A stretch of 64,000 bases of DNA from Chrysomallon squamiferum (GCA_012295275.1 CM022669.1:9738489-9802488), one strand, 5' to 3'. Numbered from the stretch's first letter, positions 26,395 through 39,283 are shown. The notes: generated by a model not told the origin, from the sequence alone. Translations and numbers: made by a program.

Positions 26395-27155
26395 TAGTAG
26401 TAAGAGTAGTAGTAGTAGTAGTAGTAGTAGTTGTAGTAGTAGTAGTAGTAATGAAAGAAATAATAAATGTCGTAGAGTTGTTGTAGCAGTAGTTGTTGTA
26501 GTAACTGTAATAACGGCAGGAATACCAGTAGTATCATTAGTAACAGTTGTAGTAGACGTAGTAACGATAATAATAGAAATAGTGGTGGTAGATGTAGTAA
26601 TGGCACTAAAGCAGTAGTTGTAATAGTATTCACTGTAGTAGCAGAAACTGTAGCAGTACTACTACTAGTGTTAGTTGTTGTTGTAGTAATAGTAGTAACA
26701 GCAGTATCTGTAGAAGGCTTCGAGGGCGAAATAATGAAGTTGTAGTAGTGCATTTTATTAATGAAAGACCACTTTGTACTGAAGTGTATTTCCTGTCTTG
26801 AGTTAACATTCCTAACTCTCACATTCTTACACATTCACTGCAACAACCACTTGAACGCCAGTTACACCAAACACATTCATTAATATAGATTGGCTTGTTT
26901 TTAAAGCAATAGTAACAATGTAATGGTAGTAACAGCAGCAGCAACAACAACACAATAATAATAATAATCATAATAATAATATTAATGACAACAATAATAA
27001 TGGTAATGGTAACAGTGTTAGTAGTTTTATTAATATCAGTAATAGTAGTAGTAATAATAGTATATCACTGCTAGTAATAAAAAGGTATTAGTATTAGTAG
27101 TAATAGTAGTGGTAAAGAAGTAATAGTACCGGTAAAATAGTTGTTGTTGTAATAA

Positions 27156-27188
<33 letters not shown>

Positions 27189-27190
27189 GA
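26395..27190. repeat. Imperfect (GTA)n-derived triplet region
   Basis: Runs of pure GTA (26400-26450, 27163-27187) are linked by hundreds of bases in which the three-base rhythm remains but each triplet varies (gta, gtt, gca, aca, ata). The long frames here are products of this period, not genes. Confidence 0.8.
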
Positions 27191-28048
27191 GAAACAACAC
27201 TGCCTGTACTAATACCTCTTCTGATGAACTGATCCTTCCAACCAGCTACTTCAGATGACCTGTTAATATGAACAGAACACCCAGTTGTCTCTCTTGCAAG
27301 ATGAAAAACAGATTTACTGCCCCTGGTGATGTTTTCCATAAACAGGTAACGTACACTTGCTTGTAGTTTGTTTACGGTATCGAATGCAACAGAAATACAC
27401 GTGGTTGCAATGTGTGTATACTTTTATCCGAAACGGGTTTTCGTTCTTCTGTTTTTTCCTTTATGTATCCAAGATGTCATCTGTATAACACATACCAGTA
27501 TATTTATCGAAATATTGTTCTATTGTGTATTTATATATTTATTTATTCCTTTGATTTTTAAATTACTTTTTGTAACTACTGTTGTCAGTCTTACTAGTTT
27601 CTTATTTAATTACTACTACTACTGGTGTCATTAGCGTTAATTTTTAAAAGCCATTTGTTATCATATTTAGTCAAATATTTCACAATCAACACTATTAATT
27701 GAAATGTCATCTGAGTTCTTTCCCCTGTAAAATGTCAGTTACGTTATTACATTGAAACTTTTGACATCATTAAAATATGATTTTACCATTGCCCTTTTTA
27801 CCAATTCATCTACATTTAACAACTGTTATTTAATTTCGTTAAATCTATTTAACCCAGTGTTTATTCCTCTCTTGTTTGTGAAATATAATTTATTGTTGTT
27901 TTTAAAACTGTTTTACTTGAAGTGTTTCTGACTTAAATATTTTAATGGGAAAATATTGAAAAAGAGGTGAGAATATCTGCAACGGAATTGTCATTATGAA
28001 ACATCTCCTACACGTTTATTTATTTATTTAGTTAGTTATTAATTATTT

Positions 28049-28320
<272 letters not shown>

Positions 28321-30051
28321 AATTTTTTTTTCAAAAAGGAACAAAGAAAGAAGGGATTAAAAAAATACAAAATTGACTGAACTGCTATACAACGCCATCA
28401 TCATCATCATCATCATCAATACTGAAACATCTTTTGTTCTTTTATTATTATTATTCACCATTATTCTTCTTCTTATTATTATTATTCTTCTTCTTCTTAT
28501 TATTATTATTATTGACGTTTTATCGTTGCTTTCTGCCGCCGTCGTCGTCGTTGCTGTTGTAATCACATTGTTCTCACCCTGTCAGCTATTAACACATTTT
28601 CTTTCTTCCACACTCCACTCTCCCTTCAACCCTCCTCCTAACCCCTGACCCCCCACCAAACCCTATCACACTTTAACCCATTATACATTTATGAGAGATA
28701 GTAATTGACACAGCATGTATTTATTGTGAGTTTGACATTTAGAAAGCTGCAAATCGTGACACGAAAATATCTTAAAGACAGAACATACTGCTGTATGTTT
28801 TGTGAGTAAATATTTACACCGTGTGTGCTCCTCGTTGACAGATTTGCAACTGAGCAGATGTAGAGAGAGGAAGGAAGTAGCTAAATTAAAGTGAACCTTT
28901 GGTAATACGGAAAATAGGCTAAATAAATAAATATAATTATATATATATATATATCTTGTACAGTCTTCCAAGTTATGAGTTATTTTTGTTTTGTCGTCAG
29001 AGAGTAATTAATAATGAAAGTATAACAATAAAAGAGTACAGTTAAAAAATATGTGGGCGCCACCATTTTTCTATTGCATGTAGGCCTGGATGTTAGAAAT
29101 AAAATCCTACATACTCCGCTTTATACACGATGACGTCACTTTAGGTTGCCTTATACACATACACACACACCCATACATACATACAAATACACCTACATGT
29201 ATGCATACATATACACACGCATACATACATGCATACACACACATAAACACATATAAAGACGCATGCAGTACAATACAGTAAGGAATGAAGAAAAAAAATA
29301 CAAAGAATAAAACGAACAGAGATTTAAAATGAAGAAAATCTATAAATTTGGAAGTAACATAATAAGAAGAAAAAAAGAAAAGAATAAAGGACAGAACACA
29401 ACTTTTATCAAAAAAAAGGGAACGAGGAAAGAAACAGTTATAAGGAAGGAAAGAAAGATGAAGATACGTATATATGAACGTTTGTACAGCGTTTGAAATT
29501 ACGTAATATGTTTACGTACACCGAAACTAACAGCTACACAAACAAGCACGTTTTTCTGCTGCAGACAGATCTCCCTGTCTATCTTTGAAAGTTGTGTAAG
29601 AAAATATTAGGAATCTGCAAAAAGAAACATAATCTTCACCATACATTTTTTTTCTTTCATTTTCTTCACAAAAAACCCCAACAACAACAACAACCAAAAA
29701 GCAGGTAAAAGCAGTTTATTTTTGGCTTTTACTCTATAAGCTGAAACCAAAAACTTAAGATGAAAAAAAAAAATTTCGAGCTTCACCACGGTAACTTAAA
29801 GTAAGTATATAAAAATAAATAAATAAGTATATAAATAAATGAATAATATTAGTAATAATAATAATAATAATAAATAATTCTTATACGTGTTTCTGGATGT
29901 TTGTGCGTTTGTATTGACTGTAAATATCTGTGTGAGTGTGGGTATGAATGTATGTTTGTGTCTTAATATATATTGTAGGTTATATGTATGTATGTGTGTA
30001 TGTTTGTCTGTACCTATGTATCTATATATACATGTATATTTGTATATATAT

Positions 30052-30146
30052 CGTTATGAGAATAAAGTAGTCCCTTTTGAATATATATATATACGGATGA
30101 ATGGATATATTTATTTACAGAGGATCACTGAATATTTGTAAGTAAT
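30052..30146 (+). repeat. Dispersed repeat, copy 1 (partner 36227-36310)
   Basis: The words ttatgagaat, ccttttgaatatat, gatgaatgga and gaatatttgt occur in the same order here and at 36227-36310. Both copies follow TATG/GTAT-type microsatellite sequence. Together they flank the right copy of the segmental duplication in direct orientation. Confidence 0.65.
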
Positions 30147-30223
30147 AGCACAAAAATAACAACTTCGTTTCTTTCCTTCATTAAACACTGGATATTCATA
30201 GATCACCAATTTACAGTCTAAAC

Positions 30224-30620
30224 CAGTGGTTCTCAAACTTTTTTTTGCCAACGGCACACCTTGGAACACATGAAAAAATAGTGGCACACCTGGCTAAATA
30301 TATATACGAAAAATATTTGAATTTTGTAAAGTAAAAACATGGCAAGTCGTAGACGGCATACAATCATAGACACAGACTAGTCATAGACACATAGAATGAC
30401 TCAAACTAAATAAAGAAAAACACAGCTATACTTCACTGCAGTGTTTCGAATTTCATCAGTCAAATAGCTGGCTTCTTTAGTGAGAAATTTACTGTTTGTT
30501 TTATTTTTGGACCACATGGTTTTTCGCATTTTCTTAGTGTGCCGTTCAAAATTTGGCGGCACACTTAGGAATATCTTGTGGCACACCAGTGTGCCGCGGC
30601 ACACTGGTTGAGAATCACTG
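30224..30620. mobile_element. hAT-type MITE with perfect 8-bp target duplication
   Basis: A 397-bp non-autonomous element is bounded by near-perfect terminal inverted repeats: CAGTGGTTCTCAA at the left and TTGAGAATCACTG at the right, one mismatch in 13. The flanking eight bases GTCTAAAC are identical on both sides (30216-30223 and 30621-30628), the target-site length of hAT transposases. CAGTGGTTCTCAA-type ends are well known from hAT elements of many animals. Inner subterminal repeats of GGCACAC/GTGCCG type occur near both ends. There is no transposase; the short minus-strand frame at 30401-30604 is not one. The intact target duplication suggests a fairly recent insertion. Confidence 0.9.
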
Positions 30621-31031
30621 GTCTAAACCGATTCCAGCAAGAAGTAAGATCGACAACTCTTTCTGCATCATGCAAAAGAAATACTGTTTAAGTCCCCTGT
30701 AGTTATCAGTAAATCAAGTTAATGTTAGGTTTTCTCCAAACAGCCAGTAATTTACTTTGAATGAGTGATTCTGAGAGACTATTTCTGATATTAAAGTGCT
30801 CACTATGGCAGTCGCTTTGATGTACACATTTTATTTTATTTCTTTTCCACACTTCATATTTTTGCCATGTGATTTGAATTATAAAGTATTTGGATTCAGA
30901 CTTTTTGAAAACTAACAATAATAAAAGAAAAGGAAGAAAAGAAGATATTTTGTTCGGCTGAACTCTTAAAACAGATTTCCATGAATGAATGAATTAATTA
31001 ATTAACGATCCTTCTTCTCCAAGATATTATA

Positions 31032-31062
<31 letters not shown>

Positions 31063-31273
31063 TAGATAAAAAAAAAAAAAGTAAATACCAAAAAACCCAA
31101 AAAAAAACAAATAAATCTTAGGTAGTCAAAGCAATATTAAATATTTATTAACATCACTACTATCGTTAGATTCAAGATCAGCATCATCAAAATCAGGTCA
31201 TGATCATTTTAAAGTGATGCAATCTACGTGAGTGTTGTTGTAGTCAGACCTTGATCTGTCGACAAAGAACTGA

Positions 31274-32263
31274 TTACTGATTAAAGAAGGTTTTATAATT
31301 ATATCTTCGTTCACGTGGAATTCGTCTTTTTTTTTTTCTGTTTGTTTTCACTATTAATAAATTATTAGATTGTTTAAACGAGTCTTTCACTTTATTTTCT
31401 GATGCTGAATCTGGGCTCATTGCTTGTTTGACAAACGGATACCGATCTTCCAGAAGATAACACGGAACAGTTTTAATCAGATTCCCGGGTACCCCTGATT
31501 CACGTCTGTGATCGTAATTGTTCGATTTACACATTCGAATATTGAAGTTGACTGAAAGAAACGCTTTGGTGTCTCTGGGAACAGGTAATGACATATTTAA
31601 AAATGGCCCTGTTGTCAAAGGAAAGGTTATGGACCTTTCAAAGCAGACATTACCAGTGCAAATATGAGTAGGGTAATCTTCATAGAAGAATATATCAATA
31701 AACGGCCATTTCCATGCTCTAGTCTCTATCGGTTTAGAAAGTTTAGAATAAAACTTCCAGCACACACTAAGCGACCGGTCCAGATAGAAGTCCGGCTTGA
31801 GAGAACTCAGAACACTAAACAAATGTTTCTGCTGCTTGTTTGGAACAAGAACATCGACGTCATCGTCCCAAGGAACAATTCCGTGATGGCGGTAAGATCC
31901 TAGAAGACTTCCGGAGTACAGGAAGAATGTAATATTGGCCCGTTTCATCTCTGAAGCAAATCGTTTTGTTATCAACTGGAAAATCTTTAACTCACTTTCT
32001 GTTACTCTTCTGCCGAATGACTTATCCAACAAGTTCGTGTAATTTTTGTTAGCTGTATTTTTGGAAAATGACTTATACAGCAAGTACGTGTCTTTTTTAG
32101 TAGTTGCATTTTTGGTAAATGAATTATACAGCAAGTACTTGATTTTGTCATTGTTTACGTTGCTGAGAAACAGTTCATACCCCAGACAGCTAATGGCTGC
32201 GGCAAACAGAATAAGGAAGAATGTCCTTTTTATTTTATTTTGTGAATACGATGTTTTTGCCAT
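31274..32263 (-). CDS. LicD-family type II membrane transferase, copy E (intact)
   Basis: Intact 329-residue LicD/fukutin-type protein. I choose the ATG at 32263 (MAKTSY) over the one three codons upstream at 32272, because it has A at -3 and G at +4 and aligns with the start of copy A, which shares the ataaaATG context. One membrane anchor lies at about residues 14-30. The stem (about 42-86) holds two and a half copies of a 17-residue repeat beginning YLLY.SF. The catalytic core follows: LYSGSLLGSYRHHGI then PWDDDVDV at residues 131-138, with D133, D134, D135 and D137. Downstream family blocks are CWKFYSKLSKPIETRAW, WPFIDIFFY, NMSLPVPRD, CKSNNYDHR and a basic tail. The fold is known from phosphocholine and ribitol-phosphate transferases; substrate and acceptor cannot be read from the sequence. 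Probably a lumenal Golgi or ER protein. Confidence 0.95.
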   Translation of the reverse strand: MAKTSYSQNKIKRTFFLILFAAAISCLGYELFLSNVNNDKIKYLLYNSFTKNATTKKDTYLLYKSFSKNTANKNYTNLLDKSFGRRVTESELKIFQLITKRFASEMKRANITFFLYSGSLLGSYRHHGIVPWDDDVDVLVPNKQQKHLFSVLSSLKPDFYLDRSLSVCWKFYSKLSKPIETRAWKWPFIDIFFYEDYPTHICTGNVCFERSITFPLTTGPFLNMSLPVPRDTKAFLSVNFNIRMCKSNNYDHRRESGVPGNLIKTVPCYLLEDRYPFVKQAMSPDSASENKVKDSFKQSNNLLIVKTNRKKKRRIPRERRYNYKTFFNQ

Positions 32264-32511
32264 TTTATACATAAAAGCTATCGCTTAATCCTCTTTTTTT
32301 TGGTATCTCCGTCAGTACTGTCAGTATAGTCTGTTTAAAATAAGTAAATAAAGAAGTAAGTAAGTATGTAAATAAATAATGATACCGATACAAATAATAT
32401 AGCAATTAATATATAAATTGACGATGATGATGATGGTGATGATAATATTAGTAACAATAACTGTGACAACAACGATACTAATAATAGTAATAATAAAATT
32501 GTGATATAATG

Positions 32512-33030
32512 TAGAGTATGCACTCACGTGTATAATATAGTGTAGTTTAGTAACGTAGTACAGTATATAGCATAAATAATGTAGTGTATTAGCATAATGC
32601 ATGCATTGTAGTGTAATAAAATAGTATAGTTTAGGGTATCCTGGTTTAAATAATGTAGCATATATAGTGTAGTGTATATTTTGTAATGTAATACTGTGTA
32701 GTGCCAGGTAATAGAATGTAGTTTAGTGTAGTGTAGTCTAATGTAGTGTAGTATAATGTAATATAATGTAGTGTAGTGTAATGTAGTGTAGTATAGTGTA
32801 ATGTAATATAATGTAGTATACTGTTGTGTAGTATAATGTAATATAATGTAGTGTAGTGTAATGTAGTGTAGTATAGTGTAATGTAATATAATGTAGTATA
32901 CTGTAGTGTAGTATAATGTAATATAATGTAGTGTAGTGTAATGTAGTGTAGTATAGTGTAGTGCAGTATAGTGTAGTCTAATGTAATATAATATAGTGTA
33001 GTATAGTGTAACGTAGTGAAATGTAGTGTA
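32512..33030. repeat. TAGTG-rich array with 80-bp higher-order unit, upstream of LicD copy E
   Basis: Irregular words of tgtagtg, tataatg and taatg make up about 500 bases. The phrase gtataatgtaatataatgta occurs at 32751, 32831 and 32911, giving an exact 80-base higher-order period over nearly three units. It is the counterpart of 11640-12420. The minus-strand open frame across it is a repeat artefact. Confidence 0.92.
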
Positions 33031-33054
33031 GGTTTTCGTTCAGCACAGTTTCTC

Positions 33055-33170
33055 GAGTGTATTGTGACTGCAGCTCCATGTCTTGTTAGTGTTACTGTTA
33101 TTATGTACAACAAGCAGTGATTCTTACATTAACCCTACTGAAAACACTAACCGATAAAGCGTAATAACTC
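33055..33170. promoter_or_regulatory. Conserved block upstream of LicD copy E (matches 12430-12560)
   Basis: It contains gtgactgcagctccat, cagtgattcttacattaa, ccctactgaaaacact and ataaagcgtaat, almost unchanged from the block upstream of copy A. On the minus strand the donor-like AATGTAAGAATC is kept. It may be a shared first exon and promoter; this is inference. Confidence 0.4.
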
Positions 33171-34617
33171 AGCAGGAGACAAAGCTAAAATATACAAGTG
33201 ATATATGAATGTTTTATTTATTTAGTTATTTAGTTATTATTATTATTATTATTTTTTTTTTTTTTGTCACACACACGCACACCAATCTATCAGTAGGATT
33301 CTTTGGAAGAAAAGCTGAACTCTTTTATTCTTGCTGTTGCTTACCTTTTTATTAATTTATCGAATTTTATCAAATTCAAACGACACATCTGAAGAATTTG
33401 CAACTTTATAATAATAATAATAATAATAATAATAACTTGTTAATTTACAGGTTTACACTCATTCCATCATTATAAAACGCGGGCTAAGTTAACAGGCAGT
33501 AGTGAATGATTAGCCGGCCTCATTAAATGAGGTTTAAATGAAATATAACAGACATAAATATTACGCCTTTTTCATCACTAACTTGGTTTTATTACCAAAT
33601 CAAAATATTTTGTATTTCCCATAGCCCTAGAAGAACAGAACTGTTTTTAATTTTCTTTATTTTATTTATTTATTTATTTTTTTAAATTATTTCAAATTTT
33701 ATTATTACTGTCATCGCACATACAATACAGCAACTCTCAAATTACTTCTTAAACATTTAATTTTAATTTTCAAGTCTATACTTCACGAAACGAATCCATC
33801 TTAGTACGAAACGGACTATTTAATCCGCGAAACGGACATTGGAAAATCAGAACAGTAAAAATCTAGTAAAATATTTGTAACGTCATCGGAGTTAGAACCG
33901 GAATACTGAAATACTGGAGTATTTATCTTAAGTCTTATATACATACACACGTGACTATTAATTATCGGAGACGCTAGAGAACTTTTTAATATAAGAATAT
34001 AACCAGATAATAAGATTTAAGTCTAAGCACAAATTCTATTTTGATTTCAAACAGATAGTCTGCAGGATTTTTCTTGTGCAAGATTTCAAATGATTTTGTT
34101 CATTAAATAATGTTTGTCTATACAAAACCTCTCTAAAACTATTTCGGCTGCTCGCAAAATGTTTCGTATTTCAGAATTTTGGATAAATTATCCTCGATAC
34201 TGATTATCTTTGATAAATTTATTTTGTTAAAAAAAAAAATAGAATTTAAAGAATATGATTCAAATCAGTAGGAAGTTTCATAAAAACTATTTAAAATAAA
34301 ATTCGTTTTCTGCAACGACATACAATCTGAATTGTAATTGTGTATTTATGAATCTGAATTATCAGGGCTACAAATATGTACGTATATGCGTTTGTATATT
34401 TGTGTATAGTGCATACGTGCTTAATCTTTCGTTCTGTTGTGGGTACCATTGTATTTGATCAAGTTGCACGCTCTAACATCTTGCAGGTAACGAAATTGTT
34501 TAAATTATTATTATTATTATCATCATCATCAACGTCGTCGTCATCATTATTATTATAATAATTATTATTATTGTTATTATTATATTTTATTATTATTATT
34601 ACTATTATTATTATTAC

Positions 34618-34649
<32 letters not shown>

Positions 34650-34894
34650 TATATTATTATTATTAGTAGTAGTAGTAGTAGTAGTAGTAGTAATAGTATA
34701 TATTACTGTTGTTGTTGTTATTATTATTATTTTTGAATATTACCTGAGACGTATAATCTGCAAAGTCTTCTGTATGATGCAAAAAAGTAAATAATTTAGT
34801 AGCTTTAATGGAGTACCGGAAACAGATGCAGTGATAAGAAATATTAACATCTGCTGCTCAATATACACTGATATTTAAACAATGTTTTTATTAA

Positions 34895-34900
<6 letters not shown>

Positions 34901-34934
<34 letters not shown>

Positions 34935-35210
34935 TATACACACAAATTAATAAAAAAATAAAAGGAGAAATGAATGAAAAAAAGAGAAATAGTAATAATA
35001 ATAATGATGATGATGAAGATAATAATAATAATAACTTTAAAATAAAAATAATAAATGTTCTTTTATTACCTTTCAGCCCGCTAGTATCATTTCAGAATAT
35101 CACAATACATTATAAAATACAAAAACGAGTGTGTGTGAATGTATATACATATGTGTGTTTGTGTATGTGTGTGTATATATATGTTTATATGTATGTATGT
35201 AGGTAAGTTC

Positions 35211-35258
<48 letters not shown>

Positions 35259-37182
35259 TTGTATATATGTTTTTGTACATGTATATATACATTGTTGTGT
35301 GTATGTATGTATATAGCAGTGAAAATTCTCTATCTTATGTGCTTCTGATTATACACATAGACAAACTGACACAGGAGAACGAAGTCCGCTGACGAGACTC
35401 GAAGATACAGAATGGCCCCTTATATGCTTAGATAACTGCACGCTGGGCTCTGATTTTGTATTGATAAAATGAAAATGATATTTTAGATTACAAAGCAGAC
35501 AGTTTTGAGATTTTCAGTGACTACATTAATGTGTTGCCCAGTTAATAATAAAGTCGCTTTAAGAACTTAACAACTGAGGTATACATTAGAACTTTTTTTT
35601 ATTCTCCTCGTTGTTTGTCGAGGTAGAATCCAATCTGTATTTCTGTCTTGATGTGGATAAATAAGACTTTGCAGTATATTAGTACATTAGATGGATAAAT
35701 TACTCTGAGCACAACTCTAATCTCCGCGGTGGGTCTGGTAAAGTACATGTATATTGGAAATTCAATAAATAAATATTAAGAATATATTTATCAGCTTGAG
35801 CATATTGATTTTTCAAAAACTTACGCAGTTCCGAAATACATATGTTTGCTTATTGGCAATTCAGTAATAATATTTCTCAGGTTGTTTGTAGATCTTTGAA
35901 TAAATATGCACAATTGTGTACATGACTTGCACAACCTTGTTTCAATCTAATATGTTTGTTCGGGTTTGTTTAAAAGACAGGGGCGATGGATACAGAGATA
36001 TGAAACGATATATAAAAATGATGTAGAAAGAAAGCCTGAATACAAATGTAAAATGTATGTGTAAGTGTGCGTATGTGTCTGAGGATGGATGGATGGATGA
36101 TTGGATGGATGGATAGATATATGAATACGTTGTATGTTTGTATTAATATATATGCGTATATGTATATATGTATTTAAAAATGTGTGTATATAATTATAGT
36201 TACATCCATCCATCCATCCATCCATCATTATGAGAATGAATTATTCCTTTTGAATATATTTCAAAACTGATGAACGGATGGATGGATTGATGAATATTTG
36301 TTGGTAATTTGCTAAATAATTAATTTAAGTATATATATATATATATATTAAATGTATATATATATTAAATGGTATCTTATTTTTGTTTCTGTATTTATAA
36401 TATTTCTCATTATTTGCATAAAACGGCTCTTAATGACAATCACACAAATTTCATTTCCAAATCATCAATATTTATAATGTCTACGAGATCCTGAAAGCCA
36501 AAGCTGCCATCTCTGGCATGAAACAAAAGGTGTAGCTTAGTGGAGTACTGAATCCTCAAGAAGGACGGAAATTGCCGAAATATTCACTGATGTGTCGACT
36601 GATGTGATAGGTCCTTCTGTGTCAGCGCACTGAATCAACTAATGGAAATCGAGGACTCCCTAACGTGCAATTGCCGACTTTCTGTTTTCTCTTTAAATAC
36701 TCGACGGACTTTTTAATCCCTTCTGAAGACTTCGACTTGTCTCATGGACTCCAGGATCATATCTATCTCAAACCATAGGGAAATTATACTATGATTGTAT
36801 ATCCAGTGTAGATAATATCTCCGTGGTGTGGAAGATGAAACAGATGTTTAACTTCAGAGCGAGGGCTGATCATCACATAGACAGTGAATCACATAGACCC
36901 TAGCTAGCGATCTAGAGCTCAGTTAAAATTAAATTAAAACATTTTCAAACATTCTGGAGTTTTCGTTTGAACTTGAATCTAGTAATTAAGGAAGTAATAG
37001 GTGAATAAAATAATGAATAATGAAATAAAAAATGCTAAAAAGCTTCATTTGCTTTCAAAACTGTTCCAACGCAAATCTATCAATTTTATTCTTATTACCG
37101 TACAAACGAATGGAAAATATTTTTTTCTTCAGATTTTAAGCATTTATTATTATTATATTTGTTAAATAGTGATTGTAATAAA

Positions 37183-37244
<62 letters not shown>

Positions 37245-37587
37245 CAGTGATAATGATAATGATAATAATAATTATAATTGAACTCATTTATTTTTATTAT
37301 AATGTTTTTGTTTTAAATTTTAAATAACAAGAACAATAAAAAAAAAAATAAAATAAAAAATAAAATAAAAAAATAAAATAAAATAAAATAAAATAAATAT
37401 TCTTGTGTTCGCAATCAAAGCCAGATCTTACTAATAAAGTCATGTCATGTATATAACAAACATCGACACTGTACTATTGAATCTGTAAATAATAATTCTA
37501 TACATACACACGAGATACAAAATGTTAAAAGTATATGTGACAAGTGCATTAAATTTTATAATTTTGATAATTTTATAATGTTACAAT
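34901..37587. other. Intergenic between LicD copy E block and Kunitz gene
   Basis: (AC)n at 34899-34925, TATG/GTAT repeats and (TA)n at about 35217-35252, a GGAT/CATC tetranucleotide region at 36085-36225, and (AAT)n at 37178-37243. Non-repetitive stretches at 35340-35940 and 36460-36960 were read in several frames and show no recognisable protein. Confidence 0.6.
36227..36310 (+). repeat. Dispersed repeat, copy 2 (partner 30052-30146)
   Basis: Shares ttatgagaat, ccttttgaatatat, gatgaacgga and gaatatttgt with 30052-30146, in order and orientation, after tetranucleotide repeats. Confidence 0.65.
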
Positions 37588-37833
37588 TTAACCGCCGACG
37601 CAAAGGGTAACGCAGTCTCCTTTTGTATCAAATCTATTTTCATTTCCTCCACACCCGCGGAACGGCATGTTGAAGCATTTATCAAAATATATGTCATAGA
37701 ACCACTTCGTGAAAGGGAAGTCGTAAGTATCATCTCCAGGACACAGGTACCCGTGATGTATTGGCAACAGACATCGGCCTGAGCAGAAAATACACATTAA
37801 TAAGTCATAATATGTGTGTGCATATTCAATTAA

Positions 37834-37865
<32 letters not shown>

Positions 37866-37954
37866 ATGTGTGTGTGTATGTATGTGTATGTATGTGTATG
37901 TATGTATGTATGTTTGTATGTATGTATGTCTGTATTACCGATTATGTCAAATAT

Positions 37955-38049
<95 letters not shown>

Positions 38050-38349
38050 CCTCCCTCCCTCCCTCTCTCTCTCTCCCTCTCCCTCCCTCCCTCCCTCCCT
38101 CTCTCTCTCTCTCACATATATATATATATATTATAGTATGTGTATTCGTATCCTAAAATCTAAATATTTCTATTATTCTAATAGTAAATATTTTAAACAG
38201 TTTAGCATTTTATGTTTCTCTATGTTATTTTATTTTTATTAGTATTTATTGCTGTAGTGCCAGAAAAGCGTTAAAATAACATACTCACTAACAGATGAAA
38301 CTCTCAATGCTACTATCAAAGAGAATAGAAAGAAACACAGAGACTTCAT
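37588..38349 (-). CDS. Secreted Kunitz-domain peptide, two exons
   Basis: Two exons: 38349-38289 (ATG, 61 nt) and 37778-37588 (191 nt, ends at stop). Donor gta|gtgagt-type at 38288 and acceptor ctcag at 37779 join in phase to 83 codons plus stop. Exon 1 is almost entirely a hydrophobic signal peptide (about residues 1-20). The mature part is a single Kunitz/BPTI domain with six Cys at residues 23, 33, 55, 63, 76 and 80. The C3-C6 half is canonical (x7, x12, x3; aromatic residues before C3; the FRGCGGN core). The inhibitory half is not: C1-C2 is x9 instead of x8, and C2-C3 is x21 instead of x15. The residue after C2, where the protease-contacting P1 residue would be, is Pro, so trypsin-like inhibition is unlikely. 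Kunitz peptides act as protease inhibitors or channel ligands; which applies is unknown. Confidence 0.88.
37961..38114 (+). repeat. (TC)n/(TCCC)n microsatellite in the Kunitz intron
   Basis: About 85 bases of TC pass into alternating CTCC and TC blocks. This fills much of the single intron (38288-37779) of the Kunitz gene, together with TATG repeats at 37848-37932. Confidence 0.97.
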
Positions 38350-38916
38350 AATGTATCTGAAATATACATATAAACAGCAGTAGCAGCTGCAGCAACAGCA
38401 GCAGCAACAACAACAACGACAATAATAAAGAATTAATATTTAAATGGCAATAACCTTTTAAGTTCCTAATAGTATTTATTTATTTATTTATTTATTTTAT
38501 TTTATTTTATTTTATTTTATTTTATTTTATTTTTTTAACATGTCACCTACAGTTAAATGGTAATTATAATTCAAACCTGCATCTGCTTTCGGAAGACTGA
38601 CTAAATTTATAGTCGGCTGTTCGTGTTGTTTCAACAAAAAAAAAAATCTTTATCATTAAGTTTTTAAAGCTAATTCATTGTGTTTACTTCATTTGTTGCA
38701 ATAATTAAAAAAAAATTGTTGAAATAAATTCAATTATATATAAGAAATAACAGTCTGAAAAGTTACAAGTAGTGTAAACAAAGACGTGACGTATAATTAT
38801 TGTGAACATCAGGGGAGATAAATAGGATAGACTTGTTTTATTATTTCAGTGAATTTTGCTGACGTATACAATCAAATTTGCAGCTAATTTTTTTTTTTTT
38901 TTTAAATTACCCTTTC

Positions 38917-38967
<51 letters not shown>

Positions 38968-39242
38968 TGTAACTACCTAAGCAGTGGATAACATATTAAT
39001 TTTGGGATTCGATTCTGTTACTTTTTCCTTTTATTCAAATAACCTCAAATCCCCACTGCAGAGATAACTTTGACAAGTTAGACTGAAGAAATAAAAGCCA
39101 TTCTGTAGAGAAAATATACAAATGTGTTAATTAATAACAGTTCAATTTTATATAATTAATGGCGCAGGCAAGAAAGGAAAACATTTTTAGAAACAAAACA
39201 AAAAATGAACCATTTTTTTCTTTGAATTTGATTGAATGTTTT

Positions 39243-39283
<41 letters not shown>

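Larger units (their letters stand above)
30790..34900. repeat. Segmental duplication, right copy (partner about 10160-15860)
   Basis: Carries LicD copy E and its upstream region. Matching segments in the same order are listed under the left copy. No LicD remnant corresponding to copy C is visible between 33820 and 34720, so copy C was either inserted on the left or deleted here. Confidence 0.75.

Noticed and set aside
26367-27339. Long minus-strand frames rich in Thr and Leu
   Set aside because: Triplet microsatellite in three frames, no domain or splice support.
32646-33113. 155-codon minus-strand frame rich in HYTTL repeats
   Set aside because: Product of the TAGTG array; its period explains the open frame.
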